Below, in pieces: positions 1 through 10,770 of a DNA stretch of 64,000 bases. Origin of the DNA: Polynucleobacter sp. CS-Odin-A6 (GTDB lineage Bacteria; Pseudomonadota; Gammaproteobacteria; Burkholderiales; Burkholderiaceae); contig NZ_JACVPD010000001.1 in the NCBI RefSeq assembly GCF_018882095.1, positions 744,001 to 808,000 of the forward strand, given 5' to 3'. The position numbers and the translations under genes are program-made. Below the pieces are notes generated by a model that was given only the letters and a program-made list of their open reading frames with translations, made no database searches and was not told the DNA's origin. The stretch's first letter is position 1. The number at the start of each line of letters is the position of its first letter.

Positions 1-1
1 C

Positions 2-133
2 TGCACAATTGATGAATGGAAAGTATTAGGCCCTTGGTGGTCTCATGACCAGGATGGTTTGGTTTTGGTTCAGCGATTGAAGGGTTCGCGCATGACCTTA
101 AGACTGGCAAAAGACTGTTCATGCCATAAATAG
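2..133 (+). CDS. C-terminal end of an unidentified protein (partial)
   Basis: An open frame enters from the left edge and runs 43 codons to a TAG at 131-133. The visible tail is Trp-rich (GPWWSHD around residues 10-16) and ends in a basic stretch with two cysteines (CSCHK). The fragment is too short to assign to a family. It lies on the same strand as the DUF455 gene that follows about 245 bp later, but that gap argues against tight coupling. Reality as a coding end is inferred only from the open frame at the window edge. Confidence 0.4.
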   Translation, partial: CTIDEWKVLGPWWSHDQDGLVLVQRLKGSRMTLRLAKDCSCHK

Positions 134-378
134 CATTGTGAAAAAGAATGTTCGTCTAGCTAAAAATCTATATCTAGCTCGATCGATCAAACATCCCTTT
201 CCTTTTATTGACCTCTTGCATCATTTACAGCTTGAGTTGGTGTAACGCTATCCTACAAATGAGCGGGATAGGGTGCGCTGATTAGCCCTGTGATTAGATC
301 AGCAATACCTGCGTACAATATTGATTTATATGGATTTAATTTATTCGCCTCAATCTCACTCCCTCAATCTCTGTCTCC

Positions 379-1191
379 ATGCTTGAGTTGCGGGAAACGA
401 CCCTTGGAATACTGGCAAATACGGATCCTCGGTTCAAGGTAAGTCAGCTACATCATTTGTTTGATGAGTATCAGCATCAACGGGTTGCCCTAAATGTTTC
501 TGCAGTATTGGATTGTCAAAGTCTAGAGCTACCTGGTCGCCCAGCCAAACCAGAATTAGTTCCACCTTTGCAGGCCCCCAAGAGAAGAATGGATACAGTT
601 GAAGGCAGGGCAATGCTTTGGCACTCCCTTGCGCATATTGAATTTAATGCCATGAACCTAGCTTTGGATGCAATCTGGCGTTTCCCGAACATGCCCCAGG
701 AATACTATGAAGATTGGTTAAAGGTTGCTAAAGAAGAGTCTTATCATTTCAGCTTAGTCAATGAACATATTCAGTCTTTTGGATTTAGCTATGGTGATTT
801 TCCAGCACACAATAGCTTGTGGGAAATGGTGGAGAGAACCACAGATTCAGTAATTGCCAGAATGGCCTTAGTCCCAAGGACTATGGAGGCCAGAGGCCTC
901 GATGCCGTTCCAGGAATTAGAGATCGATTCAAGCAAATTAAAGATGACCGCGCTGTAGAAATTTTAGAAATTATTCTCCATGATGAAATTGGCCATGTGC
1001 TCATCGGTAATCGTTGGTTCAATTACTTGTGCGCTGGCAATGAGGTATCGCCAATTATTGCTTATAGAGAATTAGCCAGAAAATATCATGCGCCAACATT
1101 AAGGGGGCCATTTAATCTTGAAGCCCGTCAGCAAGCAGGATTTACCTCTGAAGAATTGAGTTTGCTGGAATCTCACGGCGAGAAACGTTAA
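379..1191 (+). CDS. DUF455 family ferritin-like protein
   Basis: The 270-residue protein matches the DUF455 family of ferritin-like helical proteins, related to the tRNA hydroxylase MiaE. Residues that fit a di-metal site are visible: H86-x-E88 in HIEFNA, E119/E120 with H123 (EESYH), E170 in PRTMEARGLD, and E203/H206 in DEIGH. Their spacing on successive helices fits a non-haem di-iron oxidase fold. The substrate is unknown for the family. The ATG at 379 lacks a clear ribosome binding site, but the N-terminus (LELRETTLGILA) looks typical for the family. The next gene starts 8 bp after the stop, so co-transcription with the radical SAM gene is likely. Confidence 0.85.
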   Translation: MLELRETTLGILANTDPRFKVSQLHHLFDEYQHQRVALNVSAVLDCQSLELPGRPAKPELVPPLQAPKRRMDTVEGRAMLWHSLAHIEFNAMNLALDAIWRFPNMPQEYYEDWLKVAKEESYHFSLVNEHIQSFGFSYGDFPAHNSLWEMVERTTDSVIARMALVPRTMEARGLDAVPGIRDRFKQIKDDRAVEILEIILHDEIGHVLIGNRWFNYLCAGNEVSPIIAYRELARKYHAPTLRGPFNLEARQQAGFTSEELSLLESHGEKR

Positions 1192-1199
1192 AAAACAGC

Positions 1200-3095
1200 A
1201 TGAAGATTCTCAGCCTGATTCCGCCGATGACGCAGCTCAATACGCCATATCCCTCTACTGCGTATCTCACGGGTTTTTTGCGCTCACAAGACTTTGATGC
1301 GGTTCAGGAGGACTTAGCCCTAGCCCTTGTCCTTGGGTTCTTTACGCCAGAAGGTTTAGCAGAGATTCAGAATACTGCATTACAGTTGCCTGAGGAGAAT
1401 CGTAGTGCTAGCGTGAACTTCTTTCTGGATTATTTTTCTGATTACCAAAATAGCATTGCATTGGCTATTAGATTTTTACAGGGGCGAGATAGCACTCTGG
1501 CCCATCGCATTAATAGTCGCGCCTTATTGCCAGAGGGGCCGCGCTTTGCATCCTTAGATGCCTATGATGAAGAAGAGGGTGGGGATTCATTGGCATGGGC
1601 CTTTGGTGCATTAGGTTCTCAGGATCGGGCACGCCATCTGGCAACTCTTTACCTTAACGATTTATCCGATGTCTTACGAGATGCTGTGGACGAGCGCTTT
1701 GAGTTTGTGCGTTATGCAGAATCCTTAGCGGGTAGCCAGCCCACCTTTACCCCATTAGCAGACGCCTTAGCTGTAAGTCCAACCTTAATGGACTCGCATC
1801 TTCAAGCGTTGACGCAATTAGTGATAGATAAGCATCAACCCAGCTTAGTATTGTTATCAGTGCCATTTCCAGGTGCAATGTATGCTGCTTTGAGAATTGC
1901 TCAAACCATCAAACTACATTACCCCGCTATCAAGATTGGCTTGGGTGGCGGGTACGTCAATACTGAGTTGCGTGAGCTCACAGAGCCCCGCATCTTTGAT
2001 TTTGTGGATTACATCACTCTTGATTCCGGTGAGCGACCCTTGCTTGCTCTGATCGAGCATTTGAATGGCAAGCGTTCGGCTGAAAGGCTGGTGCGGACAT
2101 TTATCCGCAATGCCAACACAGTAGTACGCTACATAAATTGGCAAGAGCCCGATGTGCCGTTTGAAAATGTGGGCACTGCTACCTGGGATGGTCTTCCACT
2201 CAATTCATATTTGTCTCTCTTGGATATGCTCAATCCAATGCATCGCCTGTGGAGTGATGGACGCTGGAATAAGCTTACCGTTGCTCATGGCTGCTATTGG
2301 AAAAAATGTAGTTTCTGTGACGTGAGCCTGGACTACATTGCGCGTTATGAGACCGCTTCAGCGAGCCTATTGGTTGATCGAATTGAAGCCATCGTTGCAG
2401 AGACTGGCCAGACGGGATTTCATTTTGTGGATGAGGCAGCACCTCCGAAGATTCTGAAAGCCCTTGCTGAAGAGTTGATCCGTCGCAAGGTGATTATTTC
2501 TTGGTGGGGCAATATCCGTTTTGAAAAAACCTTTACCCCAGAGCTATCTGAGTTGTTGGCGCAAAGTGGCTGTATTGCTATGTCGGGTGGCCTAGAGGTT
2601 GCTTCTGACAGATTGCTTGATCTCATGAAAAAGGGTGTTTCAGTAGAGCAGGTAGCACAAGTGACTAAGGGCTTTTCAGATGCGGGGATTTTGGTACATG
2701 CCTACTTGATGTATGGCTTCCCAACGCAAACAGTCCAAGAGACTGTGGATGCCTTGGAATACGTTCGCCAGTTCTTTGAGAATGGCTGTATTCAGAGTGG
2801 CTTCTTCCATCGCTTTACTTGTACAGTGCACTCACCAGTGGGCAAAGATCCACGGGACTACGGCATCTCTTTAGTACCGTTGCCAGAAATTAGTTTTGCT
2901 AAGAATGATGTGGCATTTATAGATCCGAGTGGCGTAGATCATGATCTTCTGGGGCTGGGCCTCAAGAAAGCCATTTACAACTTTATGCATGGTGTTGGCT
3001 TTGAGCAAGAGGTCGATACTTGGTTTGAGATGCCTGATATTCCCAAGGCGACAGTCCCCCGCAATAAAATAGGCAAAATCTTGCGGCTTATTTAA
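1200..3095 (+). CDS. B12-binding domain radical SAM protein
   Basis: This 631-residue protein has a cobalamin-binding-like Rossmann segment around residues 210-260 (LLSVPFPGAMYA, then IGLGGGYVN), followed by a radical SAM domain. The cluster cysteines are C365, C370 and C373 in GCYWKKCSFCD. This is C-x4-C-x2-C rather than the textbook C-x3-C-x2-C, a spacing seen in some COG1032 members. The GGLEVAS segment near 460 fits the SAM barrel. Members of this group methylate or rearrange diverse substrates, and nothing here identifies the substrate. It starts 8 bp after the DUF455 stop, suggesting one transcript and perhaps one pathway. Confidence 0.85.
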   Translation: MKILSLIPPMTQLNTPYPSTAYLTGFLRSQDFDAVQEDLALALVLGFFTPEGLAEIQNTALQLPEENRSASVNFFLDYFSDYQNSIALAIRFLQGRDSTLAHRINSRALLPEGPRFASLDAYDEEEGGDSLAWAFGALGSQDRARHLATLYLNDLSDVLRDAVDERFEFVRYAESLAGSQPTFTPLADALAVSPTLMDSHLQALTQLVIDKHQPSLVLLSVPFPGAMYAALRIAQTIKLHYPAIKIGLGGGYVNTELRELTEPRIFDFVDYITLDSGERPLLALIEHLNGKRSAERLVRTFIRNANTVVRYINWQEPDVPFENVGTATWDGLPLNSYLSLLDMLNPMHRLWSDGRWNKLTVAHGCYWKKCSFCDVSLDYIARYETASASLLVDRIEAIVAETGQTGFHFVDEAAPPKILKALAEELIRRKVIISWWGNIRFEKTFTPELSELLAQSGCIAMSGGLEVASDRLLDLMKKGVSVEQVAQVTKGFSDAGILVHAYLMYGFPTQTVQETVDALEYVRQFFENGCIQSGFFHRFTCTVHSPVGKDPRDYGISLVPLPEISFAKNDVAFIDPSGVDHDLLGLGLKKAIYNFMHGVGFEQEVDTWFEMPDIPKATVPRNKIGKILRLI

Positions 3096-3133
3096 ACTTG
3101 AATTAATGTTGAATTGCTGTTGAATTTCATTGA

Positions 3134-3850
3134 ATGACTATGGGTAACAATATGAATTTATCTCGCCGTACTTTCATCGCATCCGCTGCCTTGGCGCCTG
3201 TGGCCTGTGGCAGTCTTTCTTATGAACACGGCATCCCGGTTGCTCAACCAAAGCCACTTCCTATAGTACGGCCCCCTCGAGTGGGTCAAGAGTGGACCTA
3301 TATTAAGAAAAATATCTTTGATGGAAAAACGCTAGGTGTGATTAATGAGCGTGTTGCCAGCATTGGCTCGACAATTGTGATCGAGCGTATGAGCAATGAC
3401 GGTGCTAGATTACCCAGTGAAATTCAGACTTCTTGGGGCATGGTCTCTACCGATACCCAGTGGTCACGTCTATTGAACTTCAGCCCCTCTTTACCACTTT
3501 GGCCAGAACAATTGTCCACCTCATGGGCAAAGCAGTTCAATACCAAGTACAGCGTTGCTGGCTACTCCGACTCCAAATTGAATTGGCAGGAATATATGAG
3601 CGTGCAAGGCTGGGAAAAAATCACGGTTCCCGCTGGAGAGTTTGTTGTACTCCGCTTTCAGACCTTGATCAATTATGAAAGCGATGATCCGAATAAAGTA
3701 GATTGCATTCGTAAAGAAACGGTGTGGTTTGCGCCGCAGATTGGTCGTTGGGTGGCGCGTGAGGCCTCGGGTTCCTATCAAATTCAAGGACAAATTGGGG
3801 GAGTGATATTAGAGGGTAGCTATCAATGGCAACTCAGCGCTTACAAATAA
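3134..3850 (+). CDS. Exported protein with Tat-like signal, paralogue of the next gene
   Basis: This 238-residue protein is not recognised by family. The N-terminus carries a twin-arginine-type motif (SRRTFIA, start likely at one of the nearby ATGs at 3134 or 3152) followed by a hydrophobic stretch ending in APVAC, so it may be a Tat-exported lipoprotein, though the lipobox is weak. The mature part begins with a Pro-rich linker and continues as a beta-rich domain containing VGQEWTY, TVPAGEF and IGRWV. The same landmarks occur in the same order in the downstream gene, showing a tandem duplication. Its 3' end overlaps the next gene by 25 bp. Confidence 0.6.
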   Translation: MTMGNNMNLSRRTFIASAALAPVACGSLSYEHGIPVAQPKPLPIVRPPRVGQEWTYIKKNIFDGKTLGVINERVASIGSTIVIERMSNDGARLPSEIQTSWGMVSTDTQWSRLLNFSPSLPLWPEQLSTSWAKQFNTKYSVAGYSDSKLNWQEYMSVQGWEKITVPAGEFVVLRFQTLINYESDDPNKVDCIRKETVWFAPQIGRWVAREASGSYQIQGQIGGVILEGSYQWQLSAYK

Positions 3851-4554
3851 ACCTCACCCGCAGATTTCTTTTACTGCTGTCGCCACTGTTGCTAGTGGCT
3901 TGTATTGCTTCGCAGCCTTACCCTGTCTCAACCCCCTTACCTCAACCCATTAGTCCACCTCAGGTGAGGGCGCCACAAGTGGGTCAGCAGTGGGTTTATA
4001 ACGTGCGCAATGTTTTTAACCAAGAGTTAGTGGACATTGTTACTGAGAGAGTTGTTTCAGTTGGACCGCAGATTCGGATTGAGCGAAGCGGACTCAAAGC
4101 AGGACCACTTCCCGATGAAATTCAGGAGCCTTGGGGTTATGTCCTTCAGGATCCCCATTGGAATCCCCCGCAACGATTTGTCCAGCCTATTCCCTTATGG
4201 CCAGAACAGCTGGTTCCTAGCTGGTCTGGTTTTTACCGCACGCGTTATCAGGTTGTTGGCTATCCCGATAGCAGTTATTACTGGGGGTTAAATGTAACGG
4301 CGCTGCAGTGGGAGGGCGTCACTGTTCCCGCTGGCCAATTCTCCACATTGAAATACCAAAATGAGGCACCTTATTTCACAAGTAACGACTTTTCTCGGGT
4401 AGCCAATATGCGCAATGAAGTTGCCTGGTTTTCACCAGAAATCGGGCGGTGGGTCATTAGGAGAAGCTCAGGGCGGTACTTATGGGCTGGCATATATTGG
4501 AATGATGCGCTATGGGAGGACTATTTGGAGTGGGAGCTCGTGTCCTGGAAGTAG
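3826..4554 (+). CDS. Lipoprotein, tandem paralogue of the upstream gene
   Basis: A 242-residue protein with a signal peptide ending in a good lipobox (LLLVAC), so it is probably a lipoprotein. The mature domain repeats the landmarks of the upstream paralogue: VGQQWVYNVRN, WPEQLVPSW, TVPAGQF, EVAWFSPEIGRWV. Its signal lacks the twin arginine motif of its neighbour, so the two copies may use different export routes. The start overlaps the upstream gene by 25 bp and the copies are clearly co-transcribed. Function is unknown; the conserved Trp and Gly positions suggest a compact beta fold. Confidence 0.65.
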   Translation: MATQRLQINLTRRFLLLLSPLLLVACIASQPYPVSTPLPQPISPPQVRAPQVGQQWVYNVRNVFNQELVDIVTERVVSVGPQIRIERSGLKAGPLPDEIQEPWGYVLQDPHWNPPQRFVQPIPLWPEQLVPSWSGFYRTRYQVVGYPDSSYYWGLNVTALQWEGVTVPAGQFSTLKYQNEAPYFTSNDFSRVANMRNEVAWFSPEIGRWVIRRSSGRYLWAGIYWNDALWEDYLEWELVSWK

Positions 4555-4582
4555 GCAAAGGGCTTAAAATCAGTTCTTAGTT

Positions 4583-5236
4583 ATGTACACCGTAAAAGAA
4601 CTCTTTCCAACCCTTCAAGGCGAGGGCGCCCATGCCGGTCGCGCAGCTGTCTTTTGCCGTTTTGCAGGTTGTAATCTTTGGAGTGGCCGCGAGGAAGATC
4701 GTGCTTCTGCAGCTTGCCAATTTTGCGATACCGACTTTGTTGGTAGCGATGGTGATGGGGGTGGTAAGTTTGAAACGGCCACGCAGCTTGCTGATGCTAT
4801 TGAAGTGGCTTGGAATAGTACCTCTGCTGGACCGCAGCAACGGTATGTTGTGTTTACTGGGGGTGAACCTCTACTGCAACTCGACACTGCTTTAATTGAA
4901 GCTTTGCACGAAAAAGGCTTTTCCGTCGCGATTGAGACCAACGGCACAATCAAAGTACCCAAGGGTGTTGATTGGGTTTGCGTCAGCCCTAAAGCGGGGT
5001 CTGATCTGATTGTGTTGCAGGCTGATGAGATGAAGCTAGTTATTCCTCAAGTAGGTCATCACTCCCTAGAAACGCTGCTAGCCCGATTTGAGAAGATGGA
5101 TTACCGTAATCGTTTCTTACAGGCGATGGACGGCCCCAATCTTGCGCAAAACAGTGCATTGGCAGTTCGCCTCTGTCAAAAGCGGCCATTATGGCGTTTG
5201 AGTGTTCAGACCCATAAAATGATCGGCATCCGTTAA
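4583..5236 (+). CDS. queE: 7-carboxy-7-deazaguanine synthase QueE
   Basis: QueE is a radical SAM enzyme that converts 6-carboxytetrahydropterin to 7-carboxy-7-deazaguanine in queuosine biosynthesis. The N-terminal FPTLQGEG motif (8-15) is diagnostic. The cluster cysteines C30, C45 and C48 show the expanded C-x14-C-x2-C spacing typical of this family. A GGEP motif for SAM binding lies at 93-96. The length of 217 residues is normal. queD follows 48 bp downstream, so two consecutive steps of the pathway are encoded together. Confidence 0.95.
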   Translation: MYTVKELFPTLQGEGAHAGRAAVFCRFAGCNLWSGREEDRASAACQFCDTDFVGSDGDGGGKFETATQLADAIEVAWNSTSAGPQQRYVVFTGGEPLLQLDTALIEALHEKGFSVAIETNGTIKVPKGVDWVCVSPKAGSDLIVLQADEMKLVIPQVGHHSLETLLARFEKMDYRNRFLQAMDGPNLAQNSALAVRLCQKRPLWRLSVQTHKMIGIR

Positions 5237-5284
5237 TCCCTTTATTAAGTAATTTTTCCGTAATTCAGTATTTAGAAAAGTAAA

Positions 5285-7151
<1,867 letters not shown>

Positions 7152-7170
7152 AAATGGTGAGGAAATCGTC

Positions 7171-7824
7171 ATGAAGAATACTTACCTACAGGTATCAGTA
7201 TTTTTAATCAGCCTATTGATTGCGAGCGTTGCAATGGCAACTGAAGAGCCTAAGTATGTTCTCTTAGAAAAATCGGAGCCCTTTGAGTTGCGCGCCTATT
7301 CACCGCGGATCGTCGCAGAAGTCAAGGTTGAGGGTGATTTAGATACAGCCTCTAGTTCGGGCTTCCGCATTTTGGCTGCTTATATCTTTGGAAAAAATCA
7401 GGTAAGCGAAAAAATTGCAATGACTGCTCCCGTCGGAATCGAGTCTAGTGATCAAAGTAAGAGCACTAAGATTGCAATGACTGCCCCAGTAATGATTGAG
7501 GGTAACAAGTCATCGGATAAGACTAGCAATAACCAATGGACGGTTTCATTTTTGATGCCGGCAGGATCCACTCTCGATAACTTGCCTAAACCTTTGGATT
7601 CTCAAGTCAGGATTAGAGAGCTACCCTCAGAAAAGCGGGCAGTCATCACTTTTTCTGGTTTTTACAATGAAGAGAAAGTGCAAGAAAAAACGCAGTCATT
7701 GCGGGAATGGATTAAAACCAAGAATCTGAAGCCCACTGGTGAACCCCAGTTTGCTCGCTACAACCCGCCTTGGACTTTACCCTTTATGCGGCGTAACGAG
7801 ATTTTGATCCAAGTGTTGGACTAG
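7171..7824 (+). CDS. SOUL family haem-binding protein, exported
   Basis: The protein belongs to the SOUL/HEBP haem-binding family. I prefer the ATG at 7171, preceded by a GAGGAAA site. It gives a clean signal peptide with likely cleavage after AMA, whereas the upstream in-frame ATG at 7093 lies inside ldcA and encodes no signal. SOUL landmarks include YVLLEKSEPFELRAYSP near the mature N-terminus, IAMTAPV twice and a C-terminal RYNPPWTLPFMRRNE. The mature protein is probably periplasmic. Its role (haem or porphyrin handling) is inferred from the family. The stop shares a CTAG palindrome with the convergent rlmJ stop. Confidence 0.88.
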   Translation: MKNTYLQVSVFLISLLIASVAMATEEPKYVLLEKSEPFELRAYSPRIVAEVKVEGDLDTASSSGFRILAAYIFGKNQVSEKIAMTAPVGIESSDQSKSTKIAMTAPVMIEGNKSSDKTSNNQWTVSFLMPAGSTLDNLPKPLDSQVRIRELPSEKRAVITFSGFYNEEKVQEKTQSLREWIKTKNLKPTGEPQFARYNPPWTLPFMRRNEILIQVLD

Positions 7825-8687
7825 GCCTCAAAACTCTTTAATACAAATCCAGCATTGCTGTCTTGTCCCAATGCTTTCACTAGGATTGGCAGACTTTCAG
7901 CAAGCTGCTTTTCTAATGTCCACGGTGGATTGATGATGAATATCCCGCTGGCCTGAAGGCGACGTTCCTTAGGCGCATTCTCAATCCGTAACTCAGCCTG
8001 TAGCCAGGAGCGCTTATGGGTTGCCGCAATCTTTTTCATTCGATCGGGTAGTGCAGCAGCTTCGCGTCTAGAGAGGACTGGGTACCAGATTGCATAGCAC
8101 CCGGTAGCAAAGCGATGCAGGGCTTCTTCCATTGCCGTTTCAAGATAACGATAGTCTTGCTTATCTTCGTAGGAGGGATCAATTAAGACTAAGCCACGTC
8201 TACTAGGCGGCGGCACCAATCCCTTGAGCCTTGCAAAACTATCCTCTGCATAAATATCAATTTGTTTTGCCTGTTTAAGCTCGCTGATGTTATGGCGCAA
8301 GATATCAATTTCTTTTGGATGAAGCTCAAAGAGTTTTAGGCGATCTTGAGGTCTGAGTAAGCGTGCCAAGATAAAGGGCGAGCCAGGATATACCGTGGTT
8401 TGATCTTCGCCGTTCTCAGCCTGAATGTACTCAAGATAATTAGCAATTCCCGGACTTAAAGGATGACTTTCTGCAAATTTCTGTAAGCGAAAAATACCCT
8501 CATCCGCTTCTTTGCTAACAGTAGCAAACCCATCTATTAGGCTGTAGATACCAGCACCTGCATGGGTATCCACCATCGTGAGTGCACCCGGTTTTTCTTG
8601 AAGGTATTCCACTAAATGAATCAGAATCAGATGCTTCAGAATATCCGCATGACTGCCAGCATGAAAAGCATGGCGATAACTAAACAT
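7821..8687 (-). CDS. rlmJ: 23S rRNA (adenine(2030)-N(6))-methyltransferase RlmJ
   Basis: RlmJ methylates A2030 of 23S rRNA. The N-terminus (FSYRHAFHAGSHADILKH) is the hallmark of the family, DTHAGAG at 40-46 is the SAM-binding loop, and D170-P-S-Y173 is the catalytic N6-adenine motif. The length of 288 residues is normal. The gene is followed on the minus strand by nothing coding, because its stop overlaps that of the convergent SOUL gene. The PAP2 gene upstream ends 2 bp before its start. Confidence 0.95.
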   Translation of the reverse strand: MFSYRHAFHAGSHADILKHLILIHLVEYLQEKPGALTMVDTHAGAGIYSLIDGFATVSKEADEGIFRLQKFAESHPLSPGIANYLEYIQAENGEDQTTVYPGSPFILARLLRPQDRLKLFELHPKEIDILRHNISELKQAKQIDIYAEDSFARLKGLVPPPSRRGLVLIDPSYEDKQDYRYLETAMEEALHRFATGCYAIWYPVLSRREAAALPDRMKKIAATHKRSWLQAELRIENAPKERRLQASGIFIINPPWTLEKQLAESLPILVKALGQDSNAGFVLKSFEA

Positions 8688-8689
8688 CT

Positions 8690-9487
8690 TTAAATAGCCT
8701 TTGGTTTTTGTGCTTTGATAAACAAAGCTAAAGTGATGCTCACTAATACTACACAGGCGTATTGCAAGGATTGATTTAATGGGGAGTCTAAAGTCTGGGT
8801 TAGCAAGACGTAGATAGCACCTAAACCACCTAAAGCCAGCAAGCGAGGGCCAATTTTATTAGGAGATAGTTGAGTGTCAGGAATAAGGTTCGCTAATATG
8901 GCTCCAAGCATCCCTGACCATATTCCAATAGCAGAGCCTACCAAGACATCGGTCAACCAGTGGGCGCCAAGGGCATTGCGTGATAGTCCCGCTAACCCCG
9001 CCACAACGAATACCCACCAAAGAGATGATCTTTTCAGTCTATCGCTAGCAAAGTAGATTCCGGCAATCACTGCAAAAGCAGTAATCGTATGGCCAGAGGG
9101 CATCGCTCGGTATAACAAGGGTTCCCCAACAATATAAAAGTCCCCTAATGAGAGAACGCTGGCTGGCCTTGGCATTTGCAGTGAGGATTTAATCAGGAGG
9201 CTCACTAGCCCGCCCAACAGGGATGCGAATAATCCAGCGCTCAGTAGTCGAGGTGATAACAATAGCAAGGGAAAGCAGATTGCAAAAATACCCCAACCAT
9301 TACCCAGAAAAGTGAACCAAGCCCAGAGCGTATCTGGAAGCATTTGGGTATAGCGATTAATGAATAAAAACGTCGAAGTTTGTAGTCCGCCAAAGTAAAG
9401 TGCCAATGCTAAACCCAGCGGTATGAGCGGGATACACCAAACCCATAGCGACGCAATTGCAACAGCCGATTTGCGCTGCTCAGCCAT
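8690..9487 (-). CDS. PAP2 family membrane phosphatase
   Basis: A polytopic membrane protein of 265 residues with the three PAP2 (type 2 phosphatidic acid phosphatase) motifs: K100-x6-R107-P108, P130-S131-G132-H133, and S169-R170 with H176-x3-D180. These motifs catalyse phosphomonoester or diphosphate hydrolysis at the membrane surface. Candidates include undecaprenyl pyrophosphate phosphatase, phosphatidylglycerophosphate phosphatase or lipid A phosphatase; the sequence does not decide. It lies directly downstream of a GT9 glycosyltransferase and two other envelope genes on the same strand, which supports a lipid-linked substrate. Confidence 0.88.
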   Translation of the reverse strand: MAEQRKSAVAIASLWVWCIPLIPLGLALALYFGGLQTSTFLFINRYTQMLPDTLWAWFTFLGNGWGIFAICFPLLLLSPRLLSAGLFASLLGGLVSLLIKSSLQMPRPASVLSLGDFYIVGEPLLYRAMPSGHTITAFAVIAGIYFASDRLKRSSLWWVFVVAGLAGLSRNALGAHWLTDVLVGSAIGIWSGMLGAILANLIPDTQLSPNKIGPRLLALGGLGAIYVLLTQTLDSPLNQSLQYACVVLVSITLALFIKAQKPKAI

Positions 9488-9492
9488 CGGAA

Positions 9493-10752
9493 TTAGCGTG
9501 CCCGCTCTTGATCGGCTTCATGTAATTGATCAGCCATCCTCTCTAATACTTGAGGAACGGTAATGGCTTGCATACAGACATTGTCATGACATGGTGTTTT
9601 GCGGTGATTGGCGGCGCTAACACAGGGAGAGCATGCGAGATTGGCTGTAATGGCAATCGACTTCCCGATGGACCCATAGAGGGCTGGAGTTTCAGGTCCA
9701 AACAGAACCACTGTTCTTAATGGCGTTACTGCGGAGAAATGACCAGGACCAGAGTCATTGGTCACCATGACATCGGATAGCGTGTAGAGCGGAGGCAGTT
9801 CAGCAAAGCTCACCTGCCCAGCAAAGTTGAGAGCCTGTTTCACATTGGCAACTTTGCGTACTTTTTCTACGTACTCAAATTCGGCAGGGGAGCCCGTGAT
9901 GAGAATCAGATCACTAGGGTAGTGCCGATTGAGGCCTTGAATCAACTCTGAGAAACGCTGCTGAGCCCAGCGTCTTTGTGGCAACAAATCACTTGCATTT
10001 GGATTAACCAAAATGAGGCGTTGCTTCCCTTGAGTAAATTCGATGCCAGCATCTGCACTGAGCTTTTCAATCCGCTTGCGAACGGTCATTAATACTGTGG
10101 GATCAATCACTGCTTGCTCTAAAAGAACCTCTGAATCTGCAATCTGGATTTTACTAAAAGGCACTTCAATCTCTTTAGCAAAAGCCGCATGAATCAAGGA
10201 TAAAAAATTCTTCGTAATATGAATATGCGGGTTGTAATGTACCTTGCGAGTCAACATAAAACCACGCCATAAACCTTCACCATGAAAGATGTGATAACCA
10301 ACACGACGACGTGCACCACACAGACCTGTCAGCAGTGCAGTAAAGCGGGAAAATAATTCTAAGTCAATCACGGTATCGATACGGTGCTTCCGCGCTACTA
10401 AAAGAAATTTAAGCGTATCTTTGATTAACCCACCAAGGCTAGATGAATCAATCGTAAAAATATTTTCAGGCTTGACGGTATTTAACAAAGTTAAGCTGGC
10501 GCGATTACTCTTAAAGATCAGGAAAAATAATTCAGCACCGCGAGCTTGTGCATTACGCATCGCTGGATCAACCAAAATAGCACTACCCATTTCTGATAAC
10601 TCAATAAAAAGCAATTTACGTGGCTCGTCTGGGCTGCGACTAAAAATATTTTTTACGCCATCCATCAGCGCAACTAGCGGGCTTGCGATTGCGCAGAGTG
10701 GCACACCGACCCAGTGGTCGATGGCGCGCATGATGTTGACGCTAATACTCAT
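9493..10752 (-). CDS. Glycosyltransferase family 9 (heptosyltransferase-like)
   Basis: This 419-residue protein has the GT9/ADP-heptose:LPS heptosyltransferase architecture. The C-terminal nucleotide-sugar domain shows VTNDSGPGHFS (330-340) and FGPETP (351-356). A cysteine set near the C-terminus (CSPC, then PC and CM) is common in this branch of GT9 enzymes. Family members add sugars to lipopolysaccharide core on the cytoplasmic face. The exact donor is not visible. It is flanked on the same strand by a flippase-like membrane protein upstream and a PAP2 phosphatase 5 bp downstream. Confidence 0.82.
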   Translation of the reverse strand: MSISVNIMRAIDHWVGVPLCAIASPLVALMDGVKNIFSRSPDEPRKLLFIELSEMGSAILVDPAMRNAQARGAELFFLIFKSNRASLTLLNTVKPENIFTIDSSSLGGLIKDTLKFLLVARKHRIDTVIDLELFSRFTALLTGLCGARRRVGYHIFHGEGLWRGFMLTRKVHYNPHIHITKNFLSLIHAAFAKEIEVPFSKIQIADSEVLLEQAVIDPTVLMTVRKRIEKLSADAGIEFTQGKQRLILVNPNASDLLPQRRWAQQRFSELIQGLNRHYPSDLILITGSPAEFEYVEKVRKVANVKQALNFAGQVSFAELPPLYTLSDVMVTNDSGPGHFSAVTPLRTVVLFGPETPALYGSIGKSIAITANLACSPCVSAANHRKTPCHDNVCMQAITVPQVLERMADQLHEADQERAR

Positions 10753-10770
10753 AGTAGGACTTTAAAAGAA

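Noticed and set aside
138-245. 35-codon frame starting at GTG 138
   Set aside because: No ribosome site, no recognisable sequence and short; likely chance.
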